64,000 nt of DNA from Mucilaginibacter sp. OK268 (GCF_900103125.1 NZ_FNJV01000008.1:124001-188000); one strand, 5' to 3'; positions 17,437 through 27,250 are shown, counted from the first letter of the stretch. Translations and numbers: made by a program. The notes: generated by a model not told the origin, from the sequence alone.

Positions 17437-18717
17437 TTATTTACGTAATGATTTGAATGCTGCACGAAGCTCTTCGGCAAACAATTGAGGTTCTTCCCAA
17501 GCAGCAAAGTGACCGCCTTTATTTACCTCATGAAAATAGATCAGCTTGTGGTAGCTTTTTTCGGCCCAGCTTTTTGGTGCCTGGTAGATCTCGCCAGGGA
17601 AAACAGTTATCGCGGCAGGGATCGAAATATCAACAGCGTTGAAGTTATTGGCATTGTTTTCCCAATAAAGTTGTGCTCCTGATGTGGCTGTGTTGGTCAA
17701 CCAGTATAATGAAATATCATCAAGCATCTCATCTTTGGTCAATGATTTTTCAGGATCGCCACCGCTATAGGTCCAGTCGGCAAATTTATCGTAGAACCAT
17801 GAGGCCAATCCTACTGGGGAATCAGACAAGCTGTAACCAATGGTTTGCGGACGGGTTACCATGATACTGGCATATCCGCCACCCCTGGTATACAAATTAT
17901 TTAATGATTGATAAGCAGCTTTTTCTTTAGCGGACAGACCGGCTGGGGCAGGACGGCCACTGGCCAGTAATTTTGCTATATCAGCAGGTACAGTTGCAGG
18001 CATATTAACGTGGATACCTAATAATCCAACTGGTTTTTGAGCCGCCATTTTATCAGCAACAACCGAACCCCAATCGCCGCCTTGCGATACATAATTTTTA
18101 TAGCCCAAGCGTTTCATCAACACATCCCAGGCACGGGCTATGTGATCGGCGTTCCAGCCTGTACCGGTGGGTTTACCAGAAAACCCATAACCAGGCATTG
18201 AAGGTATAATTACATCAAAAGAATCTTCTTTGCGGCCGCCGTAAGCTTCGGGATCGGTCAGCGGGCCAACAATTTTCAGGAGTTCAAAAACAGAACCCGG
18301 CCAGCCATGAGTGATGATCACCGGAAGGGCATTTGGATTTTTGGAGCGTACATGAATAAAGTGGATGTCCAGCCCATCAATATTAGTGATGAATTGCGGC
18401 AGGGCATTCAGTTTATCTTCGGCTTTGCGCCAGTCGTAACCTGTTCCCCAATATTTTACCAGGGCTTGTATTTTATCCAGTTGAGCGCCCTGAGAGCGAT
18501 CGGTCACCGTTTCTTTTTCGGCCCAGCGGGTTGCCTTTACACGTTGGCGCAGATCGGCAACAGCCTCATCTGAAATGTGAGCGTGGAAAGGGCGGATAGC
18601 ATCAGGCTGCTGAGTGTTAGCAGATGTGCTGGTTTGAGCAAAGCTGGTGGTTGCTGTAAACAGGACAAAAGCACCGGCGATAATTTTACTGATAAGGATG
18701 TGTTTATTCGTTTTCAT
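17437..18717 (-). CDS. Exported EHN-type epoxide hydrolase
   Basis: This 426-residue protein has a signal peptide (cleavage near TSFAQ, about residue 28). The N-terminal EHN region (PFHAHISDEAVADLRQR, about 43-59) is specific to microsomal-type epoxide hydrolases. The catalytic half has VIITHGWPGSVFELL (about 132-146), the nucleophile GGDWGS (Asp) and the His in NKGGHFAAWEEP close to the C-terminus. Such enzymes open epoxides with water. It lies upstream of a second epoxide-hydrolase-like gene and shares its promoter layout with ohr, which links the gene to detoxification of oxidised organics. Confidence 0.92.
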   Translation of the reverse strand: MKTNKHILISKIIAGAFVLFTATTSFAQTSTSANTQQPDAIRPFHAHISDEAVADLRQRVKATRWAEKETVTDRSQGAQLDKIQALVKYWGTGYDWRKAEDKLNALPQFITNIDGLDIHFIHVRSKNPNALPVIITHGWPGSVFELLKIVGPLTDPEAYGGRKEDSFDVIIPSMPGYGFSGKPTGTGWNADHIARAWDVLMKRLGYKNYVSQGGDWGSVVADKMAAQKPVGLLGIHVNMPATVPADIAKLLASGRPAPAGLSAKEKAAYQSLNNLYTRGGGYASIMVTRPQTIGYSLSDSPVGLASWFYDKFADWTYSGGDPEKSLTKDEMLDDISLYWLTNTATSGAQLYWENNANNFNAVDISIPAAITVFPGEIYQAPKSWAEKSYHKLIYFHEVNKGGHFAAWEEPQLFAEELRAAFKSLRK

Positions 18718-18751
18718 GATTTAAATTTTTTGAGTTTTTGTTATTGTTTCC

Positions 18752-18840
18752 TCAAAAGTATCCTCACCCTGCCCCTAACTCAACCACTATATATGGTAAG
18801 TAGACAAAGCCTATCCCGAACCGGTCATTTTTAAACCCGA
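18752..18840 (-). promoter_or_regulatory. Promoter of the EHN epoxide hydrolase with conserved upstream blocks
   Basis: On the minus strand there is a -33 TTG (18782-18780), 20 bases, then TACTTTTG (18759-18752), a perfect Bacteroidota promoter. Upstream are TGTCTACTT (18805-18797) and TTCGGGTTTAAAAATG (18840-18825). The gaps (37 and 19 bases) equal those before ohr. Confidence 0.85.
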
Positions 18841-18976
18841 ATTTTATTTGAAAGAGATGTTATGAGTGCAAGATCTGCCAGAATTGCATTTGAATACACA
18901 TAACACGGCATTCAAAGCAACTAAAAAACAGCGTGATAAGATGTAATAGATACCATCGCATTAAATTTAGTCACAT

Positions 18977-18986
18977 CAAACGTTTG
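18977..18986. promoter_or_regulatory. LacI/GalR-type operator-like palindrome (distal)
   Basis: CAAACGTTTG followed by CG is a perfect 10-base palindrome with the central CG typical of LacI-family operators. It lies 575 bases before the SusC start and 360 bases from a matching site. Confidence 0.6.
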
Positions 18987-19336
18987 CGTTATTTTTTGAA
19001 AAAGCATAGTTTCATCTCTCTGATAAAACGTATGATTCGGGTTTTACCAAAAAACAGGAATATTTTTAGATGTCTTCAAATTTTTGATTTTTGGTGCGTT
19101 TATTTTCAATAAAAAGGCCTTGTAACGTATTTATATATCTTTTATTTTAAAATTGATATAAAATCATAAAAAATTACCTTTCTATAACAAAAATATCTTT
19201 CTTTTTTACCCATATCAATTAAATCCTTTCTGATTTTTTAATAATAATGGGTCCTTATGCCCGATTTGAGCTCCTATTTTTTGTTTTAACTATTAAATAA
19301 TTTACTTTTTTAAGTACTGCGTTTAAAACATCAGCA

Positions 19337-19348
19337 GCAAACGTTTGC
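19337..19348. promoter_or_regulatory. LacI/GalR-type operator-like palindrome (proximal)
   Basis: GCAAACGTTTGC is a perfect 12-base palindrome 213 bases before the SusC start. Together with the site at 18977 it could allow repression by looping. No LacI-family gene is in the window. Confidence 0.65.
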
Positions 19349-19561
19349 GTGCCCTTTAATTAGGTGCTCAATAAAATTATTCGATAGGTTTGGTTTAAGA
19401 GATTATTGGTTTTCTGATTGAAAAGCAATCACTTACGAGTTAAGTCCGACACTGAAAGTGGGGCTATTTATCAGTGCAAATTAAGGTATGTATTGTTAAC
19501 CGGCGATTATCCAATAATTAATTATAAAACAATCCAATTTATTTATTTAACCCAGTAAAGC

Positions 19562-22500
19562 ATGATGAACATTTACAAAAAGATTCTGATTTGTTGTTTG
19601 CTGTTATTTTATTACGGGCTTGCCTATGCCCAGGTAAATGTAACAGGCACAGTTAAAGGCGCCGATGATGGCAGAGCTATCCCCGGGGTATCCGTAACCG
19701 TTAAGGGAGAGAAACGAGGGGCAATTACCGACTCGGAAGGTAAGTTTAAAATCTCCGTCTCTACCAATGCCGTCCTCCGGTTTTCATTTATCGGTTTCGA
19801 TGCCAGGGAGGTTGATGTTAATGGCAAATCGGTTATTAACGTAAACCTTCAACCATCCAAAAATGAGCTAAATAATGTGGTTGTAGTAGGTTATCATGAA
19901 ATTAAGCAACGGACTACTACCGCCGCCATAACGGTAATTTCTGGTAAGGATATAGAAAACTTACCAGCACCCAGTTTTGATATTGCCTTACAGGGTAAGG
20001 TAACAGGGGTTAATATTCAAAATTTCAGTGGGCAACCAGGAGTACGTAACACTTTCACAGTTAGGGGTAATTCGTCATTATCATCTAATCTTTCCGAAGC
20101 CAATGCGATGAGCACTCCCTTGTTTATTATTGATGGTGTACCTACCAGCCTTACGGATTTGGGTAACTATGATAATACCCAAACCGACGTATTGGCGGGC
20201 ATCAACATTAATGATATTGAAAGCATACAAATTGCCAAAGACGCCGCTGCTACAGCCATATGGGGCTCAAGGGGTGCAAATGGCGTAGTAACTATAAAAA
20301 CAAAGAGAGCGGTTAAAGGAAAACCGCAAATAAACTTAAACGTTTACGGTGGTTTCTCTGATCAGCCTAAATTAGTTGAAACAGCCACCGGCTCTTTTGA
20401 GCGGAATCAAAAACTTAATTTCCTAACCCAACAGGGTGGTGTAAGAGCCATTGGTTCATTACCACAAATGCTCACAGACAGTTTAAATCCGGCATTTAAT
20501 AATGCCACTAACTGGCAGGGATTGTTTTACCGTAAAGGCTATATCCACAATGTCGATCTATCCATAGCCGGTGCTACGGATGCTATTAATTACCGCTTCA
20601 GCTTGAATAACTATGACGAGAATGGCGTTTTATATGGAACAGGCTTTAAGCGATATTCCTTCCGCTCGAATATTGATTATCAAATCAATAAAAAACTGAG
20701 CACCGAGGTAAACATCAGCTTTTCGAGGGTCGACAGGCAACCAGGTTTAGGCAACGACCCGCATGAGATCAATCCTTTATCTGGTTTTCAACAGCCAAGT
20801 TCATTGTACTATACCAATGACACGGATATTGCCAGGTACCGGGGTGATTATGATCAATTAAGAAACCTGGACAGAAACGATCTCTTAACCGGCTTTATAG
20901 GTTTACACTACCAGATACTACCTGGGTTATTGTATAAAATTGAAGGATCGGGTAGTACTAATATGAGCCAAAACCAATTTAGCTCACCTACAACACTATC
21001 GGCACAGGGGATTGCCACTTCTTATGACTACAGCAGCAATTATGTGTCTGCCAACGTCAATAACGTTTTATCCTACGGACGAAAAATTGGCACCAATCAC
21101 AATATCAATATCCTGGTACTGCAAAACTTTCAAAGGGATGTGGTAAACAGCAAAAACATCTATGGAGATAACGTTCCAGATGATAATATAAAAGTGGTTC
21201 AGGGTGTTCCGCAAGCCAGTTTAACTGCTTCAACGGATTACCAGGCATCGTCGCTGCTATCCTATGCTACTCAGGTGCATTACGATTATAAAGAAAAATA
21301 CCTGTTTGATGCTACCATGCGTGCAGATGCTTCGTCAAGGTTTGGTTCCAACCACAAATGGGGATATTTTCCATCGGTAAGTGCGGGCTACATACTTTCT
21401 GATGAGAATTATCTAAAATCGGTAAAATGGATATCACTCTTGAAATTAAGAGCAAGTTATGGTGTAAATGGTGATCAGCCATCCAGTTTTTACGCGCCTT
21501 ATAATGGTTATAATTTAACACAAGGTTATTACAATGGTGTGGCCATGGGTACGCCTAACTTTAATACAGGCAATGGTGTTACTGATAAAAACCTTACCTG
21601 GGAACCAACCAAGCAATTTGATATCGGCTTTGATGGCGCTTTTTTTAACAACCGTATTAACCTTACCGTCGATTATTATAACAAGATCCAAAGTAATAAG
21701 TACTATACATTCCCATTAGCCTTTTATACCGGGTATACACAACAAACCTCTAACTCGGGTTTATCTGTCGGCAACTCTGGTATCGAGGTTAATATTGACA
21801 CTCATAACCTTCCTCCTTCCAGCAAATTTCAATGGAACACCAACTTTAACTTTTCGTATAATAAAAATCAGATCCGGAGTCTTCCCAACGGTAATCGAAC
21901 CATTTATGCAACTTATAATGATCCCAATAGCGGCTTAGGCATCAATTACATTTTCCAGGTAGGTAAGCCAATGTATATGCTTAACCAGATGATCTATCAG
22001 GGAGTTTACAATTCACAATCACAGGTACCGGTTAATCCATATACGGGTCAGGCCCTTACCTATTTTAAAGGAAATTACGGGGTTAAACCAGGCTATCCAA
22101 TATGGATGGATGCTAATGGCGATTTTGATGTTTGGTCTGACGAGGACAAAGGTAATGCCCAAGGCGACTTGCTGCCTACCGCGAACCCAAACCCCGCTAT
22201 AACAGGTGGTTTTAACAATAATTTCAGTTATAAAAACTTCTCATTAGGTATCGGGATGACCTTTACCTTAAAAAGAGATATCATCAATAGTTTGCTATCG
22301 AACCAATATGATAACTGGGCAAATGGTATCACCAACTTTACCAACTCAGGTATTCCGGATCTGTCCAAAATTGGATTCTGGGATCCCGCGTTAGCGGCTA
22401 AAGATCCGGCAGGCTATAAAGCTAAGTATCCGGCCTTAAATCCAAGTGGAGCTTATTTTTACCAGTTCTTCCCATTCTCAACTATGTTTAATGAGAACGG

Positions 22501-22729
22501 AGCCTATTTAAAAATCACCAATATCTCATTAGGATACAAACTTTCTAAAAAGTATTTAGATCTTTTGGGACTTTCGGGTTGCCGTTTCTATGCTGTTTTA
22601 CAAAACGTGTATACTTTCCAAAAAGCCAAAGTTCCTGATGCCGAACAGGTAAATCCATTTGGTATTTACGATGGGGCTACTTACCCTATTCCTAAGAAAG
22701 TAACCTTAGGTGTAAATGTTCAGTTTTAA
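19562..22729 (+). CDS. SusC/RagA-family TonB-linked outer-membrane transporter
   Basis: This is a 1055-residue full-length SusC homologue; the start may be either of two adjacent ATG codons. It has a signal peptide ending YGLAYAQ, a carboxypeptidase-regulatory-like (CarboxypepD_reg) domain at about residues 25-100, a TonB-box-like segment NNVVVVGYHE (about 104-113), then the plug with TVRGNSSL, PLFIIDGVP and KDAAATAIWGSRGANGVV, and a barrel of about 800 residues. It imports a large nutrient with energy from TonB-ExbBD. SusD follows after 8 bases. The two LacI-type palindromes upstream suggest sugar-responsive control. The substrate is unknown. Confidence 0.97.
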   Translation: MMNIYKKILICCLLLFYYGLAYAQVNVTGTVKGADDGRAIPGVSVTVKGEKRGAITDSEGKFKISVSTNAVLRFSFIGFDAREVDVNGKSVINVNLQPSKNELNNVVVVGYHEIKQRTTTAAITVISGKDIENLPAPSFDIALQGKVTGVNIQNFSGQPGVRNTFTVRGNSSLSSNLSEANAMSTPLFIIDGVPTSLTDLGNYDNTQTDVLAGININDIESIQIAKDAAATAIWGSRGANGVVTIKTKRAVKGKPQINLNVYGGFSDQPKLVETATGSFERNQKLNFLTQQGGVRAIGSLPQMLTDSLNPAFNNATNWQGLFYRKGYIHNVDLSIAGATDAINYRFSLNNYDENGVLYGTGFKRYSFRSNIDYQINKKLSTEVNISFSRVDRQPGLGNDPHEINPLSGFQQPSSLYYTNDTDIARYRGDYDQLRNLDRNDLLTGFIGLHYQILPGLLYKIEGSGSTNMSQNQFSSPTTLSAQGIATSYDYSSNYVSANVNNVLSYGRKIGTNHNINILVLQNFQRDVVNSKNIYGDNVPDDNIKVVQGVPQASLTASTDYQASSLLSYATQVHYDYKEKYLFDATMRADASSRFGSNHKWGYFPSVSAGYILSDENYLKSVKWISLLKLRASYGVNGDQPSSFYAPYNGYNLTQGYYNGVAMGTPNFNTGNGVTDKNLTWEPTKQFDIGFDGAFFNNRINLTVDYYNKIQSNKYYTFPLAFYTGYTQQTSNSGLSVGNSGIEVNIDTHNLPPSSKFQWNTNFNFSYNKNQIRSLPNGNRTIYATYNDPNSGLGINYIFQVGKPMYMLNQMIYQGVYNSQSQVPVNPYTGQALTYFKGNYGVKPGYPIWMDANGDFDVWSDEDKGNAQGDLLPTANPNPAITGGFNNNFSYKNFSLGIGMTFTLKRDIINSLLSNQYDNWANGITNFTNSGIPDLSKIGFWDPALAAKDPAGYKAKYPALNPSGAYFYQFFPFSTMFNENGAYLKITNISLGYKLSKKYLDLLGLSGCRFYAVLQNVYTFQKAKVPDAEQVNPFGIYDGATYPIPKKVTLGVNVQF

Positions 22730-22737
22730 TTAATTCA

Positions 22738-24270
22738 ATGAAATTACAGATGAAAAAGTATATAAATAAATACATTATAGCTATAATTATTTGCGGCCTT
22801 GGATTAATTACCTCCTGCAAAAAATACATCAACGAAGGGCCGATCGACACACCAACCGACGATAATTTCTGGTCAAGTGAAAGAGCAGCCGAAAGCGGAC
22901 TAGCAGGTGCATACGGCCTGTTACGTACAGCTTTAACCAATGGCAAAGCATATTTTATTTTAGGAGATGCTACGGCCAATGAATTTACCTATGGTAGCGA
23001 CTGGACAATAGGCTCTCTAAGCTCTACCAATCAGTGGAATTTTAATTATGTTCCTTATAATGAGTCGGTGCTGCACAATTGGACCAGCTTTTACCAGGTG
23101 ATAAGTCAGTGTAATTTGATATTGAGCAAAGTACCAAACATTCCTGCTTCCAAATTCACAGACGACCCTGTGGCTACTAAAAACCAGATCCTGGGCGAAG
23201 CCTATTTTATCAGAGCTTATTGCTATTATTATATTACCCAGGTTTGGGGCCAACCGGTTATAGTTACGCAAGCTTACACCGACCCCATTAATGCCAAACC
23301 TATAGCCCGCAGTTCAGATGCAGATGGTTTTAACCAGGCTGTGAGCGATCTGAAAAAGAGTTCAAACCTCTTAAGCTACAATTACTCAGATGCTTCAAAA
23401 GTTGCCGTTCAGGCAAGTAAAGGATCGGCATTGGCGCTTTTATCAAAGGTATATATGTGGCAAAAGCAATATCAGTTAGCCTCAGCCGCGGCCGATAGTG
23501 TGATACAGTATGGTAATTATTCACTGGAACCGGGGGCAAATTTCGCCAATATATTTAAAGGCCAGAGCCCGGAAAGCATCTTTGAGATCAACATGATCTA
23601 CTCGCCAAATCAGAATGAAGCACAAAGCGGGAATGCTACCAATGATGGAAATAATAGCGTTTTTTCCATTTTCCTGGCAGACCCACTTGTAAAAGGTAAA
23701 AGTTCAAGCTGGGCCGTAAATAAAGAACTGATCAATAAGTTATACGACACCACCAGGGTGGGTACCGACGTGCGCGTCAAGTCTACATTTTATGGTTTGC
23801 GTAGCACCAGCACCCTGATGGTTAAATATGCCAATGTAATCTATCAAAATCCACAACAGCAAACTCTTCCTTTTGTGAGCAATAATATGGTTGTTTTACG
23901 CCTTGCTGATATATTCCTGTTAAAGGCCGAAGCTGATCTGAACCTCGGAAATACCGGGAGCGCATTGACTTACCTTAACCGCGTGCGTCAACGGGCCGGT
24001 CTTGATTCTTATGTTTTTACAGGGCAGAATGATTTACTGTACACCATAATGGATGAACGGGGAAGAGAATTATACGGCGAAGGTCAGTGGTATTTTGACC
24101 TCGTACGATCAGGTCTTATTACTAACCCCAATTATGATAATTCTATCGATGGTTATTTACCCAACCGGATAACTAACCGGGGTTATTTATGGCCGCTTGA
24201 TTTGAGAACCCTTTTACCTCAGGATCCTTTGTTAACACAAAACGCATGGTGGGCATCAGCAGGTCAGTAA
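22738..24270 (+). CDS. SusD/RagB-family nutrient-binding lipoprotein
   Basis: This 510-residue lipoprotein pairs with the preceding SusC. A second ATG at 22750 gives a tighter signal peptide (MKKYINKYIIAIIICGLGL) and may be the true start. The lipobox is LITSC, followed by Lys-Lys-Tyr. The RagB pattern is clear: 'DNFWSSERAAESGLAGAYGLL' near the N-terminus, an AYFIRAYCYYYITQVWG TPR helix (about 158-174), VLRLADIFLLKAEADLN and NRVRQRAGLD in the C-terminal SusD domain, and a final LWPLDLRTLLPQDPLLTQN. It should form the lid of the transporter at the cell surface. Confidence 0.95.
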   Translation: MKLQMKKYINKYIIAIIICGLGLITSCKKYINEGPIDTPTDDNFWSSERAAESGLAGAYGLLRTALTNGKAYFILGDATANEFTYGSDWTIGSLSSTNQWNFNYVPYNESVLHNWTSFYQVISQCNLILSKVPNIPASKFTDDPVATKNQILGEAYFIRAYCYYYITQVWGQPVIVTQAYTDPINAKPIARSSDADGFNQAVSDLKKSSNLLSYNYSDASKVAVQASKGSALALLSKVYMWQKQYQLASAAADSVIQYGNYSLEPGANFANIFKGQSPESIFEINMIYSPNQNEAQSGNATNDGNNSVFSIFLADPLVKGKSSSWAVNKELINKLYDTTRVGTDVRVKSTFYGLRSTSTLMVKYANVIYQNPQQQTLPFVSNNMVVLRLADIFLLKAEADLNLGNTGSALTYLNRVRQRAGLDSYVFTGQNDLLYTIMDERGRELYGEGQWYFDLVRSGLITNPNYDNSIDGYLPNRITNRGYLWPLDLRTLLPQDPLLTQNAWWASAGQ

Positions 24271-24291
24271 TTCAATTAAACAGACAAGAAA

Positions 24292-24981
24292 ATGAAAAAT
24301 ATAATTAAATTCTTTATGATCTCTGCGTTAGCTGGTATCATACTGGTTTCATGCAAAAAAAACGATTACATCGTTGGTGGTAAATTAGAAAACACAACCA
24401 CCACTTTAAGCACTTATGACTATTTAAAAAGTAACAGATATAATATGTTTGATACTTTATTAATGGTAGTTGATAAAGCCGGGTTAAAGGATGTAATCAA
24501 TCAAAAAGGCATAACATTTTATGCCCCTACAGACTTTGCTATTAATAATTACCTACAGGCAAAAACTTTGCAGGCTCAAAAAAAGAACCCCTTTGCCAGG
24601 TATAGTATTGATACTTTAATCAAATACGATCTGAATGTATTTAAAGACTCGTTGAATACTTATATAATCCCTAAAACAGTAACCTATGAGTCGTTAACCG
24701 AAAACGGGGTTATTTTCAACACTTCCAAAACCGGGAGCCAGGCGGTTATATCGTTCGAAAAAACATATGACCCTACTTTAGGATATACTTCGGCTACCAG
24801 CACAGCTCCGAGCATCGAATATTACACATTTATCAAAGGCAAGCTACCAAACGTGATAGTGGCATCTGATATACCGGATACGATTGGTGTTAGGGTACGC
24901 TGTCAAACAACGGGCCTTACCACTTCAACAGGTCAGCTTAATGTGCTTAGCAACTCACATGTTTTATTTTTTAAACAATAA
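24292..24981 (+). CDS. Fasciclin-like lipoprotein
   Basis: This 229-residue lipoprotein (lipobox ILVSC at about 17-21) holds a single fasciclin-like domain. The segment 'STYDYLKSNRYNMFDTLLMVVDKAGLKDVI' followed by GITFYAPTDFAINNYL is the FAS1 H1/F-box pattern, although the second conserved block is weak. FAS1 lipoproteins often accompany susCD genes and may bind glycans or other surface proteins; this role is inferred. It lies 21 bases after SusD and 7 bases before the next gene. Confidence 0.82.
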   Translation: MKNIIKFFMISALAGIILVSCKKNDYIVGGKLENTTTTLSTYDYLKSNRYNMFDTLLMVVDKAGLKDVINQKGITFYAPTDFAINNYLQAKTLQAQKKNPFARYSIDTLIKYDLNVFKDSLNTYIIPKTVTYESLTENGVIFNTSKTGSQAVISFEKTYDPTLGYTSATSTAPSIEYYTFIKGKLPNVIVASDIPDTIGVRVRCQTTGLTTSTGQLNVLSNSHVLFFKQ

Positions 24982-24988
24982 TCACAAC

Positions 24989-25987
24989 ATGAAACGTAAC
25001 TTATTTTTATATATCCCATTACTAATTATATGTTTAGTAACCAGCTACGCATGTAAAAAAACAACCAATGGCTTTTTAAGTCCATATATTCATTACGAAC
25101 AAAGCCCTATCATCATTCCTAAGGGGCGTCCATTTCTCAGTGCCGGATTGAATGGAGATGGGACTTCGCAACCTTTTTCTGTAAGGGTTATACATTTTTA
25201 TGATAAAGCAACCGGTAAAATTGTAGATGATCTGTTTAGTAAAACATACCCCGTCACGGTTTGGACAGCGTTATACAATCCTAAAACTGATACAACTTTA
25301 AAGTTGATCAACGCTAAACTTAAAACCATTAACGCGGCTCCAATTTCTATTAACCCTGCCAGTGGTCAGATATTGGGTAACTACGGGGGCCTACAACTAC
25401 CCTACGGCGAATATCAATTTGATTTGGAAATAAAAAACGAAACGGGAACAAAAATATACCCCAAAATAGGCGATTTTTTGCTTAGGGATACCACCGATTT
25501 TGAGTCGGCACCAACTATAGGTTCAACCAGCGAAACCAGGATATTGGTGGGCGACGAAACTAAATCTAAAGGGGGTAAAGCACCGCTACTAAAGGTAACT
25601 AAAATTGCCGATACACCGAATATGATCACGGTTAAGTATATGGATAAAAACGGAGTATTCTTTAATCCCAAAAAAGGAGAGATCATCAGTCGGCCAGCTG
25701 CAGGATTAAACCCTGTTCCGCCATACTTACAATCATTGCAGCAGTACACCAGTTCTTATTATTATACAGACGATGCCATGGTGTTTAAATTTCCTGTTGT
25801 TCCATTTCCAATAAGCACCTTAGGTAACGGATTTAATATCTACCAAAGGATACCTACTCAGTTTGTACATAACGATGGATTGCCCGATGGAATGTATAGT
25901 TTAAATCTTCGATTCCCTATACGTATATATGTACCCGGCTCCTATCTGGTAGTTGAACAAACCATAGATGCAACGCGTGCCAATTAA
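24989..25987 (+). CDS. Lipoprotein of a SusC/SusD locus, family not identified
   Basis: The start is set at ATG 24989 (332 residues), because an earlier in-frame codon lies inside the fasciclin gene. The N-terminus is a signal with lipobox-like SYAC (about residue 19) and two lysines. The body is beta-rich, with no long helix. It has a 'SAGLNGDGTSQPFSVRVIHFYDKATGK' Ig-like strand series and a second half starting near KAPLLKVTKIADTPN. I think it belongs to one of the DUF lipoprotein families seen after SusD-fasciclin pairs, but I cannot name it safely. Its position suggests a surface glycan-binding or structural role. Confidence 0.75.
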   Translation: MKRNLFLYIPLLIICLVTSYACKKTTNGFLSPYIHYEQSPIIIPKGRPFLSAGLNGDGTSQPFSVRVIHFYDKATGKIVDDLFSKTYPVTVWTALYNPKTDTTLKLINAKLKTINAAPISINPASGQILGNYGGLQLPYGEYQFDLEIKNETGTKIYPKIGDFLLRDTTDFESAPTIGSTSETRILVGDETKSKGGKAPLLKVTKIADTPNMITVKYMDKNGVFFNPKKGEIISRPAAGLNPVPPYLQSLQQYTSSYYYTDDAMVFKFPVVPFPISTLGNGFNIYQRIPTQFVHNDGLPDGMYSLNLRFPIRIYVPGSYLVVEQTIDATRAN

Positions 25988-26003
25988 AAAACACACTAAT
26001 CAA

Positions 26004-27125
26004 ATGAAATTAAAAATAAAAAGCCTTTTTATTCCGATACTGACTCTCGCCATTGTAACACCTAGCCTTGCCCAGCAAAGCTGCCCCAAATGGGGACCGT
26101 ATGTAAAAACGGTAAAAATGGGTAAGATCAAAGCCGAATTGATGATGGCCGACGTGATGTTCCCGGCCGACGGCCTGGCACCATATACCTATGCCTGCAG
26201 CGTACAGTTTGGCATTGGCAAAAGTGGTGGTTATTGCGGGATACAAAAGGCTGGGTTAAATGAAACCCGCATGCCCAACAATATATTTTCCATCTGGGAT
26301 TTCCCGAACAAGATCCAGCTATCGGCACAGTATAAGGATCCGTTAACTTTTGTTGGCGGTTTTGGGGGCGAGGGTACTGGTTTACATTCGCATGCCGATT
26401 TCGGTTGGAAGCCTGATCATTGGTATACCAATATTGTAAAGCGATGGACTGTAAATGACTCCACAACAATGGTAGGTTACTGGATATATGACCAAAGCGA
26501 AAAAACTTACCGGCATTATGTAACTTTTGTGGTGCCCGAAAAAGAGGCTATGCTTCATGGGGACATCGGGAGTTTCCTTGAAAATTTTGCCGATGAGCAA
26601 AAAAGATCAAGGACAGCGGTTTACAAATCTTATTGGATGTTAACGGATCAAAACAAATGGGCACACCCCGATTCCTTAGTAGCTGAAGCAGGTGAAGGAT
26701 CATGGAAGGCGGAAAAGTATGGTAATGATGGCGTAAAGGTAACTTCATGCGGTACAAACCCGGGGCAACCGAAAACCTTTTATCCTACCAGTCAAAAGGA
26801 TAAACCGGAAATACTGCCGGCAAGTATTTATGACCTGGCCTCTTATTATGATCACTCCCAGAAAAAGATCTTTGTAAACTGGAGTATGTTACCAACCGCG
26901 ACACCGCAATTAAGCTATGAGGTAAAAATATATGAAAACAGCTCATACTCCGGCAAGCCCATTGCATCTATCAAAGGGACTGATCCAGACATCACCAGTA
27001 TAGGATTTTTGGTTAAAGGTATGAACCTGAAAGCCCAGGATTACTATATAGCCCTGCAGATAACCGATATTTTTGGTCAGCTTTCTCCAGTCAAAAAAAC
27101 AGTTTTGGAAGAAAAAAAGCCATAG
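26004..27125 (+). CDS. DUF3472-family exported protein
   Basis: The start is at ATG 26004 (373 residues); an in-frame codon at 25968 is inside the previous gene. A signal peptide ends near TPSLAQQ. The central region has the DUF3472 pattern: 'TYACSVQFGIGKSGGYCGIQ', SIWDFPNK, GFGGEGTGLHSHADFGWKPDHWY and 'YRHYVTFVVPEKE...LGSFLENF'-type segments, rich in Trp, Gly and His. A fibronectin-like tail follows (about 280-373). DUF3472 proteins are found near glycan-utilisation genes, and no catalytic activity is established. It is the last gene of the locus and may be the nearest thing to an enzyme there. Confidence 0.85.
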   Translation: MKLKIKSLFIPILTLAIVTPSLAQQSCPKWGPYVKTVKMGKIKAELMMADVMFPADGLAPYTYACSVQFGIGKSGGYCGIQKAGLNETRMPNNIFSIWDFPNKIQLSAQYKDPLTFVGGFGGEGTGLHSHADFGWKPDHWYTNIVKRWTVNDSTTMVGYWIYDQSEKTYRHYVTFVVPEKEAMLHGDIGSFLENFADEQKRSRTAVYKSYWMLTDQNKWAHPDSLVAEAGEGSWKAEKYGNDGVKVTSCGTNPGQPKTFYPTSQKDKPEILPASIYDLASYYDHSQKKIFVNWSMLPTATPQLSYEVKIYENSSYSGKPIASIKGTDPDITSIGFLVKGMNLKAQDYYIALQITDIFGQLSPVKKTVLEEKKP

Positions 27126-27160
27126 GAGCAGTTAAAATGTAATACTTGCATCTGAAAAGC

Positions 27161-27195
27161 AAAAGCCCTGGAATTTTAAAATCCCGGGGCTTTTA
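27161..27195 (+). terminator. Terminator of the SusC/SusD-DUF3472 operon
   Basis: The stem AAAAGCCC ... GGGCTTTTA has a central AT-rich inner stem. It lies 36 bases after the stop codon. The T run is short. Confidence 0.7.
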
Positions 27196-27250
27196 CTTTA
27201 ATACTGAGCTAAGCATAATCTTTAAACAAGTGAGCCATTTCGTTAAAATT

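Larger units (their letters stand above)
18841..19561. other. Long AT-rich regulatory gap before the SusC gene
   Basis: No coding frame is credible here. The gap holds two CAAACGTTTG palindromes (18977 and 19337), AT-rich tracts and the leader of the SusC operon. No promoter with both elements was found with confidence. Confidence 0.6.
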
